Origin: Thermoplasmatales archaeon SW_10_69_26
GTDB lineage: Archaea > Thermoplasmatota > SW-10-69-26
Reading direction: 5' to 3'
Assembly: GCA_003009755.1 (NCBI GenBank)
Contig: PXUB01000027.1
Location: 1 to 15,686 of the forward strand
DNA length: 15,686 nt
A program made the translations under genes and the position numbers. Numbering within the stretch: the stretch's first letter is position 1; every line of letters starts with the position of its first letter. Shown here piece after piece: positions 6,189 to 12,881 of this stretch. A model generated the notes under the pieces. The model was not told where the DNA came from. It saw only the letters and a program-made list of their open reading frames with translations, and searched no databases.

Positions 6189-6231
6189 CTTCTCGACGGC
6201 CGGGCTGCTATCGGGGTCGGCCGTCGAGAAG
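6189..6231 (-). terminator. Hairpin directly abutting the 3' end of tRNA-Val
   Basis: On the minus strand CTTCTCGACGGCCG starts immediately after the discriminator base and pairs perfectly over 14 bp with 6189-6202, with a 15-nt loop. Its first nine bases match the hairpin after tRNA-Ala although the rest of the stem differs, and the change is compensated on the other arm. Confidence 0.65.
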
Positions 6232-6305
6232 TGGGCCCGACCTGATTCGAACAGGTGACCTCCTCCATGTCAAGGAGGTGTCATAACCAACTAGACTACG
6301 GGCCC
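6232..6305 (-). tRNA. tRNA-Val (GAC)
   Basis: This is a complete cloverleaf on the minus strand: acceptor GGGCCCG/CGGGCCC (7 perfect pairs), D-arm GTC...GAC with GTTGG in the loop, anticodon arm CCTCC-TTGACAT-GGAGG giving anticodon GAC, and T-arm ACCTG-TTCGAAT-CAGGT. The discriminator is A and no CCA is encoded. A TATA box lies about 30 nt upstream. Confidence 0.96.
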
Positions 6306-6330
6306 GGCAGCCCCCGCACGCCAGCCACAG

Positions 6331-6351
6331 GATAAAAGCGTTGCCCGGCAA
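6331..6351 (-). promoter_or_regulatory. Promoter of tRNA-Val: TATA box with palindromic upstream box
   Basis: On the minus strand CTTTTATC (6331-6338) is a good TATA box, centred about 30 nt before the tRNA 5' end. Two bases upstream lies the 11-bp palindrome TTGCC-G-GGCAA (6341-6351). A nearly identical arrangement occurs in front of the P5CDH gene. Confidence 0.6.
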
Positions 6352-6364
6352 GGGGACGCAAGGC

Positions 6365-7903
6365 TCACTCCTCCTCGCGGACGAGCTCCTGCGTGCTGCC
6401 CGTGGCGCGCAACAGCTCCTGCAGGGCCTGATGGTAGGCGTCCCCGCGGGCCTCGACCAGCTCCTCGACGTAGGGAACGAGGTGGCTGGCGGTGTCCTTC
6501 GTGCGGCCATCGACCGTCCAGGTCCGCGAGGGCAGCTCCAAGGCTTCGACCAGGGCCAATCCCACGGCGCGCTTGTCGGGGTCCGGGGCCGAGGTTAGAA
6601 GCTGTTGGGCGCTGTCCCTCCCCTCGCCGACGAGGCGGCGCACGGTCTCGTGCGCCAGATCCACGGGCGAGGGAACCTCCTCGTAGGTCGGCAGCTCCTC
6701 CGCGACGCGCTGGCGGGCCCGCTCCTTGCGGATGCCGTCGAGCAGTTGCTCGATCTCGCCCGCGTCGGCATAGGGATCGTACATCTGGCGCCCCTCCTCC
6801 CCGATGACGGCGACGAGGACGTCCTCGCCGAGCGGCTCCCAGATCTGCTCGAGCAGCTCGACGGGCGTGCCGCGGTCGAGGACGACCGGCCGTTGCAGGC
6901 GTTCGAGGGCGGCTTCCACGAGCGAGCGCTGGGGCTCGGGGGGATCGATCTCGTCGACGAACCGGTCGAAGGGCGGCTTGTGGACCTGCTTGCCGTGGAT
7001 CACGAGCGGCTCGTCGCGCTGTCGCAGCTCGTAGTAGCGGGCCCGGCGAGCCTCCTCCACCAGCCCGTCGTCGTCCTGCTCGCCGTTCACGTAGGCCTGC
7101 AGGACCGAGCGGGGCAGGTGGACGTCCGCCTCGGGCGCCGACCCGCCGCTGGGATCGCGCAACCGGGGCAGGTGCACGTCGACGTCCACGATGTCCAGCG
7201 GCTGTGGGGTGACCATGACCTGCTGCATGACGCCGAGCAGGTTGCCGGGCGAGCACTCCGGGCACACGCGGATCCGCAGCCCCGCCGAGGGCCAGCCGAT
7301 CTCGATGTAGGTGCCGTCGGTGAACTCGTCGTGGATGTGCTCGCACCGGGCCAAGTTCGGCGAGGCTCGCCCCACCGGCAGCCCTTCGACGAGCATGTCG
7401 ACCGTCTCCTCGGGCGGTTCGCCGTCGTGGGCACACACCAGCCCCTCGCGGGTCGCGTACACGACCTCGCCCTCGTCGATGAAGGGCACCGCTTTGAGCA
7501 GGCGCAGGCCACGTTCGAGGTGGTGTTGCATGCCGACGTGAGCGAGCGCGGGCGCGCTGCCCCAGGGAGCGATCGGGACCTCGCCCTCGTGGGTTCGAAC
7601 GTTCTGGAAGAACTCCAACGCGTCCGAGCCCTGCTCCGCGATGCGGAGGGCGACGGCGTAGGCCCGGCCCAGCTTGTTGCCCCAGTTGCTCCAGCGCTCG
7701 AGCTTGTCCTCGTCGCCGATCATGTCGTGGCGTCGGTCGACCGCTTTCCGGGCCCGCTTGAAGTAGCACAACAGCGGGCAGCTGCCCTTGCACTGCGGGA
7801 CAGCTCGGTCCGGGTTGTCGCGGACGGCTCGCACGCTGTCGATGATCTCGTCGGCGATCTTGTCGCTGCCGCTGCGCACGGAGCCGTGCCGCTTGCGCGC
7901 CAT
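6365..7903 (-). CDS. Conserved-looking cytoplasmic protein of unknown function with Cys clusters
   Basis: This is a 512-residue soluble acidic protein that I do not recognise. Residues 38-46 carry C-x3-C-x3-C (CKGSCPLLC) followed by a basic helix (YFKRARKAVDRR). A second set of possible metal ligands comprises C157, C187 with nearby H189 and H191, and C214-PE-C217, which would suit a zinc-binding or treble-clef-like site. The segment GYDP-like folds are absent and no ATPase, nuclease or methyltransferase motif is visible. The C-terminal 180 residues are helical and Glu-rich. The ATG at 7903 lies about 25 nt downstream of a TATA-like element, which suggests its own leaderless transcript rather than read-through from L37e (stop at 7954). 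It could bind nucleic acid or an Fe-S cluster, but that is a guess. Confidence 0.7.
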   Translation of the reverse strand: MARKRHGSVRSGSDKIADEIIDSVRAVRDNPDRAVPQCKGSCPLLCYFKRARKAVDRRHDMIGDEDKLERWSNWGNKLGRAYAVALRIAEQGSDALEFFQNVRTHEGEVPIAPWGSAPALAHVGMQHHLERGLRLLKAVPFIDEGEVVYATREGLVCAHDGEPPEETVDMLVEGLPVGRASPNLARCEHIHDEFTDGTYIEIGWPSAGLRIRVCPECSPGNLLGVMQQVMVTPQPLDIVDVDVHLPRLRDPSGGSAPEADVHLPRSVLQAYVNGEQDDDGLVEEARRARYYELRQRDEPLVIHGKQVHKPPFDRFVDEIDPPEPQRSLVEAALERLQRPVVLDRGTPVELLEQIWEPLGEDVLVAVIGEEGRQMYDPYADAGEIEQLLDGIRKERARQRVAEELPTYEEVPSPVDLAHETVRRLVGEGRDSAQQLLTSAPDPDKRAVGLALVEALELPSRTWTVDGRTKDTASHLVPYVEELVEARGDAYHQALQELLRATGSTQELVREEE

Positions 7904-7925
7904 CGGCTACGCCACGAGGCTGATG

Positions 7926-7934
7926 TTACAAAAG
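7926..7934 (-). promoter_or_regulatory. TATA-like element before the 512-aa gene
   Basis: On the minus strand TTTTGTAAC lies 22-31 nt before the ATG at 7903, the spacing seen at other leaderless starts in the window. It sits between the stop of L37e and the start of the next gene. Confidence 0.4.
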
Positions 7935-7953
7935 CCCGGGTCCGGAGACCGTC

Positions 7954-8112
7954 TCACTTGACCCAGTTGTAGTCGCGTTGCTTGGCGGAGTCGCCGAAGC
8001 CGCACGACGCACAGCGCTTCTTGCGCGTGTGGAAACTGTGGTTGCCGCAGCGTCGACAGCGGACGTGCGTCTTCTTGTTCTCTTGGCCGCTGCTCGGCGT
8101 TCCCTTGCTCAT
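7954..8112 (-). CDS. rpl37e: Large ribosomal subunit protein eL37 (L37e)
   Basis: This is a 52-residue basic protein beginning [20 protein letters not shown]. It has the family's N-terminal GTPS motif and four zinc ligands, C19-x2-C22 and C34-x2-C37 (RCRRCG...RCASCG), and ends in the RDYNWVK tail. The family is usually 50-60 residues in archaea, so this is full length. It binds 23S rRNA near the exit side of the large subunit. The gene starts 12 nt after the stop of the LSm gene, and this LSm-L37e pair is conserved across many archaea, so co-transcription is likely. Confidence 0.96.
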   Translation of the reverse strand: MSKGTPSSGQENKKTHVRCRRCGNHSFHTRKKRCASCGFGDSAKQRDYNWVK

Positions 8113-8124
8113 TCGTACTCACCC

Positions 8125-8373
8125 TCAGGGGGAAACGTACACGATGCTGTCGCCTCGGATCACGACCAGCTCTTGGTCGTTGACCACCTCGTCCTCCGTG
8201 CCCGCGTTCAACACCTCTTCGGCGTCCTGGAGCACGATGTTGAGGTGCGGGTGGTCGTACCCGTGCAGGGTGCCCCGGTACTCGCGCCGGCCCCGGAGGT
8301 GTACGATGACACGCTCGTCTAGGGCGGCGTGCAGCACGTCGAGGGGGCGGTTGTCCTGCTCCTCGTCGTTCAT
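8125..8373 (-). CDS. LSm (Sm-like) archaeal RNA-binding protein
   Basis: This is an 82-residue protein. Residues 10-45 ([20 protein letters not shown], then [20 protein letters not shown]) form Sm motif 1 with its G-x-L-x-G-(Y/F)-D-x-x-x-N core. Residues 68-80 ([13 protein letters not shown]) form Sm motif 2 with the conserved IRGD. Such proteins form hexa- or heptameric rings that bind U-rich RNA, including tRNA-derived and small RNAs. The start [10 protein letters not shown] at 8373 was chosen because family members begin just before RPLD; the frame is open further upstream to 8547, but that extension is Arg/Pro-rich and unlike the family. It is followed 12 nt later by L37e. Confidence 0.95.
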   Translation of the reverse strand: MNDEEQDNRPLDVLHAALDERVIVHLRGRREYRGTLHGYDHPHLNIVLQDAEEVLNAGTEDEVVNDQELVVIRGDSIVYVSP

Positions 8374-8534
8374 AGGGCGACGGGCGGGTCGACGGGCGGA
8401 CCGTACATGAACGTTGTGGGACGGTCGGCGGCCGTCGGCTCGACCGCGCATCGCACCGTCCACCGGCTCGTCACGGTTTCTGGGCCCGACGTTGAAGTGA
8501 ACGAGGCGGAGAGGTGGGCGGCCGGTGATGACCT

Positions 8535-8672
8535 CTGACGAAGACATCGACGCTCGTTCCGACGCGGTGGCTGCTGGCCGCTCTCCTGCTGACCGTCATC
8601 GCCGTCGCCAGCGGCGCGGCAGCGCAAACCTGTACCCCCCAGGGGCGGCTCCCCGTGTACTTCTGCATCTAG
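8535..8672 (+). CDS. Putative 45-aa secreted peptide with a non-ATG (CTG) start
   Basis: Read from CTG at 8535 this gives [20 protein letters not shown] and [17 protein letters not shown], ending LPVYFCI. It is a textbook signal peptide (basic and polar N-region, 15-residue hydrophobic core, cleavage after AAA or AAAQ) followed by a tiny mature part with two Cys. No ATG or GTG lies in frame, because TGA at 8529-8531 closes the frame upstream. However, GGTGAT (8524-8529), complementary to the usual archaeal 16S rRNA end, sits 5 nt before the CTG. A strong hairpin and T-rich tract follow the stop on this strand. It may instead be the frameshifted remnant of a gene starting at the ATG at 8528. 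I do not recognise a family. Confidence 0.45.
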   Translation: MTKTSTLVPTRWLLAALLLTVIAVASGAAAQTCTPQGRLPVYFCI

Positions 8673-8697
8673 GTTGAGCTGACAGCCGACAGAGGAC

Positions 8698-8738
8698 GCG
8701 GGCGCCCTCGCGGGCGCCCGCCCTTTCTTCCTTCTTCT
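8698..8738 (+). terminator. Intrinsic-type terminator downstream of the small secreted peptide
   Basis: GCGGGCGCCC-TCGC-GGGCGCCCGC is a perfect 10-bp stem with a 4-nt loop (8698-8721). It is followed on the + strand by a pyrimidine tract containing CCTTTCTTCCTTCTTCT. The tract lies only on the + side, so it points to + transcription ending here, 26 nt after the peptide's stop codon and just before the end of the convergent P5CDH gene. Confidence 0.7.
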
Positions 8739-10329
8739 ACTCCTCGTCGGGCTGTTTGACGACGGTGCGGCTCTGCTCCTTCATGAACTGCGGCAGGTAC
8801 CAGTAGCCGCCGGCGAACTTGCCGGTCGTGCCGGAGAACTTCCAGCCACCGAAGGGCTGGGCTTGCACGAGGGCGCCGGTCGTGGCCGAGATGTGCCGGT
8901 TGACGTACGTCATGCCGGACTCGATCTCGTCGAACCAGCGCTCGATCTCCTCCTCGTTCTCGCTGAACAGGCCCGCGCAAAGCGCGTAGTCGCTATCGTT
9001 GGCCTTCTCGATGCCTTCGTCCAGGCTCGAGATCGGATGGATCGTGACGAAGGGGAGGAAGTGCTCCTCGCGCGCCAGCTCGTGGTCGTGGGGGATGTCC
9101 CGCACGACGGTCGGGGCCACGAAGCGGCCCTTGCCGAGCTCGCCCTCGTCGAGCACCTCGCCGCCGACGAGAACCTCGCCGTCCTCCTCGGCCGTCTCGA
9201 CGATCGCCTGGTAGTGCTCGAGGCTGTCCTCGTCGATGACGGGGCTGATCATCGTCTCCCGTTCCTCGGGCGGGCCCACGGGCGTGTTCTCCTCGGTCTC
9301 CTCGACGAGGCGCTCGGTGAACTCATCCACGAGCGACTCGTCGACGTAGACGCGCGCCGTGGCCGAGCACTTCTGACCGCTGAAGCCGAAGGCGCCGTTC
9401 TTGACGCCGGGCACGGCCTTGTCGAGGTCGGCCTCGTCGGTGACGATGACGCTGTTCTTGCCGCCCAGCTCCGCGATGACGGGGCCGCGCTTGCCCTGCT
9501 CGAGGAAGGTCTCCTCGGCGTGGGTGCCGACCGTGCGGGAGCCGGTGAACACGACGCCGTCGACGTCCTCGTGCTCGACGATCGGCTGCCCGGTCTCGCG
9601 ACCGCTACCGGTGACGACGTTGCCTACCCCCTCGGGCAGGCCGGCTTCGCGGTAGATCTCGAAGATCTCGTGCGCGATCAGCGGCGTCGCGCTGGCGGGC
9701 TTGAGCACGGCAGCGTTGCCCGTGATGAGCGCGCCGGTGCTCATGCCGGCGAAGATGGCGCCGGGGAAGTTGAACGGCGAGATGACGCCGAACACGCCGT
9801 AGGGCCGCAGCATGTTCGTCGTGTGCTGACCGGGCGGGACCTTGCCGGTGTCGTACACGTAGCCCTTGTGGCGCCGGAGCTCGGCGCTGTAGAAGTCGAG
9901 GAAGTCGATCGCCTCGTCGATGTCGGCCATCGCCTCCTCGCGGTTCTTGCCGTTCTCGAGCGTCATAAGGGCCGCCAAGTCGAACTTCCGGTCGCGCATC
10001 TCGTCGGCGGCGTCCTCGAAGATCTCGGCCCGCTCGTCGTAGGGCGTGTGCTCCCAGTCGGACTGGGCCTCCTTGGCGGCCTCGACGGCCTCTTCGACGT
10101 GCTCGGGCGTGGCGCTGGCGAACGTGCCGATCTCACGCTCGAGATCGCCGGGCGAGGTGACGGTGAAGGTCTCGTCGGTGTCGACCTCCTCGCCCCCGAT
10201 GATCAGGCCCTTCTCGACGGGAAGCTTGGCTTTCCAGGACTCGACGGCGTCCTCGTAGCTTTGGTGGAACTTCTCCAAGGCTCCACGCTGCTTGTAGTGA
10301 TGGACGGTCAGCTCGTTCTCGAACGTCAT
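8737..10329 (-). CDS. Aldehyde dehydrogenase, P5C (glutamate-gamma-semialdehyde) dehydrogenase type
   Basis: This is a 530-residue enzyme of the ALDH superfamily. The N-terminal region (FENELTVHHY... then LPVEKGLIIGGEEVDTDETF) matches the stand-alone 1-pyrroline-5-carboxylate dehydrogenase group, which oxidises glutamate-gamma-semialdehyde to glutamate with NAD(P)+. Visible catalytic features are PFNFP with N187, FTGS at 261-264 in the cofactor site, the general base E287 in AELGGK, and the nucleophile C321 in GFSGQKCSATAR. The C-terminal part contains FVAPTVV and QPFGGWKFSGT. The length fits the roughly 520-540 of this group. No proline dehydrogenase is adjacent, so the substrate rests on similarity only. 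It is divergently transcribed from an ALDH7-type gene, which suggests joint regulation of amino-acid degradation. A TATA-like CCTTTTGG lies about 45 nt before the ATG. Confidence 0.85.
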   Translation of the reverse strand: MTFENELTVHHYKQRGALEKFHQSYEDAVESWKAKLPVEKGLIIGGEEVDTDETFTVTSPGDLEREIGTFASATPEHVEEAVEAAKEAQSDWEHTPYDERAEIFEDAADEMRDRKFDLAALMTLENGKNREEAMADIDEAIDFLDFYSAELRRHKGYVYDTGKVPPGQHTTNMLRPYGVFGVISPFNFPGAIFAGMSTGALITGNAAVLKPASATPLIAHEIFEIYREAGLPEGVGNVVTGSGRETGQPIVEHEDVDGVVFTGSRTVGTHAEETFLEQGKRGPVIAELGGKNSVIVTDEADLDKAVPGVKNGAFGFSGQKCSATARVYVDESLVDEFTERLVEETEENTPVGPPEERETMISPVIDEDSLEHYQAIVETAEEDGEVLVGGEVLDEGELGKGRFVAPTVVRDIPHDHELAREEHFLPFVTIHPISSLDEGIEKANDSDYALCAGLFSENEEEIERWFDEIESGMTYVNRHISATTGALVQAQPFGGWKFSGTTGKFAGGYWYLPQFMKEQSRTVVKQPDEE

Positions 10330-10482
10330 CGATCAGGCACCCTTAGCCCGCGATAGGCCCCTCCACCCAAAAGGGTTGCCGGGCAGGCACCCTCACGCCA
10401 GCCCGACACCTGCCTGCCGCTGGGCTGACCGCGCCCCAGGGTTTTTGCCCATCGCGACGCCTGGCTTGGGGAGGTCGGGGCC
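10330..10482. promoter_or_regulatory. Shared divergent promoter region of the two aldehyde dehydrogenase genes
   Basis: This 153-bp region separates the two start codons. Towards P5CDH it contains CCTTTTGG (minus strand, about 10367-10375) preceded by the near-palindrome CTGCC-C-GGCAA. Towards ALDH7 it contains GGTTTTTGCCC at about 10440-10450, some 35 nt before the ATG. Between them, GGCAGGCA (10382-10389) has its exact complement at 10411-10418, and CAGCCC (10398-10403) is complemented at 10422-10427. These are candidate sites for a common regulator. Confidence 0.5.
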
Positions 10483-12018
10483 ATGCAGGAACGATACGCA
10501 ACCATCCTCGAGGACGCAGGGCTGGATCCCTCCACGCCCTTCGACGGCGCGACCGACGGCGAACAGTGGTACGCCTCGGGCGACGAGCTCGAGGTCACGA
10601 CGCCGATCGACGGGGACACGATCGGCACCGTCCGCCAGGCGACCGCCGAGGACTACGAGCGCACCGTGCAGCGCGCGCAAGACGTCTTCGAGGAGTGGGC
10701 CAGCGCGCCCGCGCCCGAACGCGGCGAGGTCGTGCGCGACCTCGGTGAGGCTCTTCGAGACAACAAGGCCGAGCTCGGTCGCTTGATCACGCTCGAGATG
10801 GGCAAGATCGTCGAGGAAGGTGAAGGCGAGGTGCAGGAGGCCATCGACATCGCCGACTTCGCCGTCGGCCTCTCCCGCCAGCTGTACGGGAAGACGATGG
10901 CGACCGAGCGACCCGACCACCGCATGTACGAGCAGTGGAAGCCGCTGGGCCCGATCGGCATCATCACGGCGTTCAACTTCCCGTGCGCCGTCTGGTCCTG
11001 GAACAGCTGCATCGCGGCCGTCTGCGGCGACACGATGATCTGGAAGCCCTCCTCGGCCACGCCGTTGACCGCGATCGCGGTCTCCAAGCTGGCCAACGAG
11101 GTGTTCACCGACCACGGCTACCCCGGCGTGATGAACCTCACCATCGGGCCCGGATCGACCGTGGGCGAGAAGATCGCCAACGACCGGCGCCTCCCGCTGG
11201 TGTCCGCGACCGGCTCCACCGAGATGGGCTACCACGTCGGCGAGACCGTCGCCTCACGCATGGGCAGCTCGATCCTCGAACTCGGCGGCAACAACGGCGT
11301 GATCGTCACCGACAGCGCCGACCTCGACCTCGCCGAGCGCGCCATCACCTTCGGCGCCGTCGGCACCGCCGGTCAACGCTGCACCTCGATCCGCCGCGTG
11401 TTCGCCCACGAGGACGTCGCCGACGACCTCGTCGAGCGCCTCGTCTCGACCTACGAGCAGGTCGACATCGGCGACCCGCTCGACGAGGACACGCTCATGG
11501 GCCCCCTCATCGACGAGGACCCCGTGGACAGCATGATGGAGGCGATCACGCACCTGGAGAAGCAGGGCGGCGAGGTGCTCACCGGTGGCGAGCGCCTGCC
11601 CGAGCTGGGCCCCAACTACTGCCAGCCGACGATCGCCGAGGTCGAGCACGACGTCCCAATCGTGAAGGAGGAGACCTTCGCGCCACTGCTGTACGTCATC
11701 CGCTACGAGGACCTCGAGGAAGCGATCGAGTGGCACAACGACGTGCCCCAGGGCCTCTCGAGCGCGATCTTCACCGAGAACGTCAAGGAAGCTGAACGGT
11801 TCCTGGGGCCCCACGGCTCGGATTGCGGCATCGCCAACGTCAACATCGGCACCTCCGGCGCCGAGATCGGTGGCGCCTTCGGCGGCGAGAAGGACACCGG
11901 CGGCGGCCGCGAAGCTGGCTCCGACAGCTGGAAGCAGTACATGTGTCGCCAGACGGTGACGATCAACTACAGCGACGAGATGCCGCTCAGCCAGGGGATC
12001 GACTTCTCGGTGGAGTAG
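10483..12018 (+). CDS. Aldehyde dehydrogenase of the ALDH7 family (alpha-aminoadipate semialdehyde dehydrogenase type)
   Basis: This is a 511-residue protein with the hallmarks of the ALDH7/antiquitin family: AFNFPCAVWSWN (N165), the base E266 in LELGGNNGVIV, the nucleophile C300 in GTAGQRCTSIRR, and the family-specific C-terminus GGAFGGEKDTGGGREAGSDS followed by WKQYMCRQTVTINYS. Family members oxidise alpha-aminoadipate semialdehyde (lysine degradation) and related semialdehydes or betaine aldehyde, using NAD+, in the cytoplasm. Length and motifs are complete, with no truncation. The ATG at 10483 is followed by MQERYATILEDAGL, typical for the family. Its neighbour on the other strand is a P5CDH-type enzyme with a related semialdehyde substrate. 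A 14-bp hairpin begins at the stop codon. The specific substrate is inferred from the family. Confidence 0.9.
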   Translation: MQERYATILEDAGLDPSTPFDGATDGEQWYASGDELEVTTPIDGDTIGTVRQATAEDYERTVQRAQDVFEEWASAPAPERGEVVRDLGEALRDNKAELGRLITLEMGKIVEEGEGEVQEAIDIADFAVGLSRQLYGKTMATERPDHRMYEQWKPLGPIGIITAFNFPCAVWSWNSCIAAVCGDTMIWKPSSATPLTAIAVSKLANEVFTDHGYPGVMNLTIGPGSTVGEKIANDRRLPLVSATGSTEMGYHVGETVASRMGSSILELGGNNGVIVTDSADLDLAERAITFGAVGTAGQRCTSIRRVFAHEDVADDLVERLVSTYEQVDIGDPLDEDTLMGPLIDEDPVDSMMEAITHLEKQGGEVLTGGERLPELGPNYCQPTIAEVEHDVPIVKEETFAPLLYVIRYEDLEEAIEWHNDVPQGLSSAIFTENVKEAERFLGPHGSDCGIANVNIGTSGAEIGGAFGGEKDTGGGREAGSDSWKQYMCRQTVTINYSDEMPLSQGIDFSVE

Positions 12019-12228
12019 CCGAGAGACGCCTCGGGGGACCTCGTGAACGCACCACGGGCGTCTCTCGGCTGAGTACGCCCGACCACGGCCACCACCGAGG
12101 GCGTACGAATCGCGGGGGTCGCTGCCGCCCGGCCGACCCTCGCGAAAGACCGAGGCCCGCGCGAACACGCCTCGGTCGGATCCGAGCATCGACGGCCCGA
12201 GGACCCCGCGCGGGTCCGATGATCGGAC
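12017..12228. repeat. Run of five to six consecutive hairpins after the ALDH7 gene
   Basis: In order: AGCCGAGAGACGCC (12017-12030) pairs perfectly over 14 bp with 12057-12070; GTACGCCC (12073-12080) with 12099-12106; a 12-bp stem with one wobble, 12110-12121 with 12134-12145; GACCGAGG (12148-12155) with 12170-12177; GGACCC (12201-12206) with 12212-12217, overlapping an alternative, GTCCGAT-G-ATCGGAC (12214-12228). The first stem overlaps the stop codon. No gene is visible. The first hairpin may terminate the ALDH7 transcript; the reason for so many is unclear. Confidence 0.7.
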
Positions 12229-12320
12229 TATAGGAACGCCTGGGGTACCCCACGCTCGCAGCGGGACCCATCGACGGCTGCACGTGAGAGCTTGTGAGGC
12301 CACGCGTGCCAACGGTGGGT

Positions 12321-12569
12321 ATGGCACGAACCCGCGCGAAGCGATCCAGCGCCCGACCGACGGCCCGCGGCGCCTGCCCGAACTGCGGCGAACTCGTCCC
12401 CCGCTTCCAGCACACATCCGACGGTCGCGCAGCCGAGGTGCTGGCCTGCGAAGACTGCGGCCGGTTCGCCTACACCTCCGAGGGCGCCACCCTGCCCCTC
12501 GCCGTGCCCAAGACCACGCCGGAGGGCGACCACCCCGCACCGGAGACCAACCAGCTCACGCGCCGATGA
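12321..12569 (+). CDS. Small zinc-ribbon protein
   Basis: This is an 82-residue protein. It has a basic N-terminus (MARTRAKRSSARPTARG), then a zinc ribbon with ligands C19-x2-C22 (CPNC) and C43-x2-C46 (CEDC), and a polar tail. Two CPxCG-like knuckles spaced about 20 residues apart are typical of the small zinc-finger proteins common in halophilic archaea, often tied to nucleic-acid binding or regulation. I cannot name the family. The ATG at 12321 was preferred over 12294 because GGTGGG lies just upstream and the extra nine residues look non-protein-like. The gene stands alone between two hairpin-rich regions. A C/T tract (TCTCCTTCCTTTCTTCTCCC, about 12684-12703) lies downstream and may end the transcript. 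Confidence 0.65.
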   Translation: MARTRAKRSSARPTARGACPNCGELVPRFQHTSDGRAAEVLACEDCGRFAYTSEGATLPLAVPKTTPEGDHPAPETNQLTRR

Positions 12570-12746
12570 CACGCCTGCCCGGCGTCGATCGCCGTCGCTG
12601 AGACGCACTCCTCCCCCACGACGATCCCCGGCGATCGGCGCCGTCTAGCCCCAGGCGAGAGCCCCGCGGGCCTCACCGTCTGCTCTCCTTCCTTTCTTCT
12701 CCCATCTCGACCCGACGGAACAGAGCCTGGTGCTTGTTGGACGGGG

Positions 12747-12791
12747 GCACGGATCGCGGATCCGTGCTCTCGGCAAGCTTACAGGCTTGCC
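12747..12791 (-). repeat. Composite two-hairpin element, copy 3
   Basis: GCACGGATC-GCG-GATCCGTGC (12747-12767) is a perfect 9-bp GATC hairpin. After a 4-nt spacer comes GGCAAGC (12772-12778) paired with GCTTGCC (12785-12791). Read on the minus strand the order is again long hairpin, spacer, GATC hairpin. It lies between the convergent zinc-ribbon and rpsB genes. Confidence 0.6.
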
Positions 12792-12795
12792 TCGG

Positions 12796-12865
12796 CTGGA
12801 GCGTCGAACCTGCACGGTCCCGCCAGGCAAGCGACGCTCCAGATACGACCGGATCAGAGATCCGG
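12796..12865 (+). repeat. Composite two-hairpin element, copy 4
   Basis: CTGGAGCGTCG (12796-12806) pairs perfectly over 11 bp with 12832-12842. A 6-nt spacer follows, then CCGGATC-AGA-GATCCGG (12849-12865). It is in opposite orientation to copy 3, which ends 4 nt before it, so the two form a back-to-back pair. It ends 16 nt before the stop codon of rpsB. Confidence 0.65.
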
Positions 12866-12881
12866 CCTCTCTCGACCTCGC

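Noticed and set aside
6605-7972. 455-codon + strand frame opposite the 512-aa gene
   Set aside because: It mirrors the codon pattern of the minus-strand gene, has no domain, and extends into the L37e gene.
8125-8547. Longer LSm start adding 58 N-terminal residues
   Set aside because: The extension is Arg/Pro-rich and unlike the family, which begins just before the RPLD motif.
8863-10356. 497-codon + strand frame opposite P5CDH
   Set aside because: Antisense shadow of a well-supported dehydrogenase; Val/Asp/Leu-rich repetitive translation.
11254-12540. 428-codon minus frame over the ALDH7 end and hairpin run
   Set aside because: Antisense to ALDH7 and crosses several perfect hairpins; no recognisable motif.
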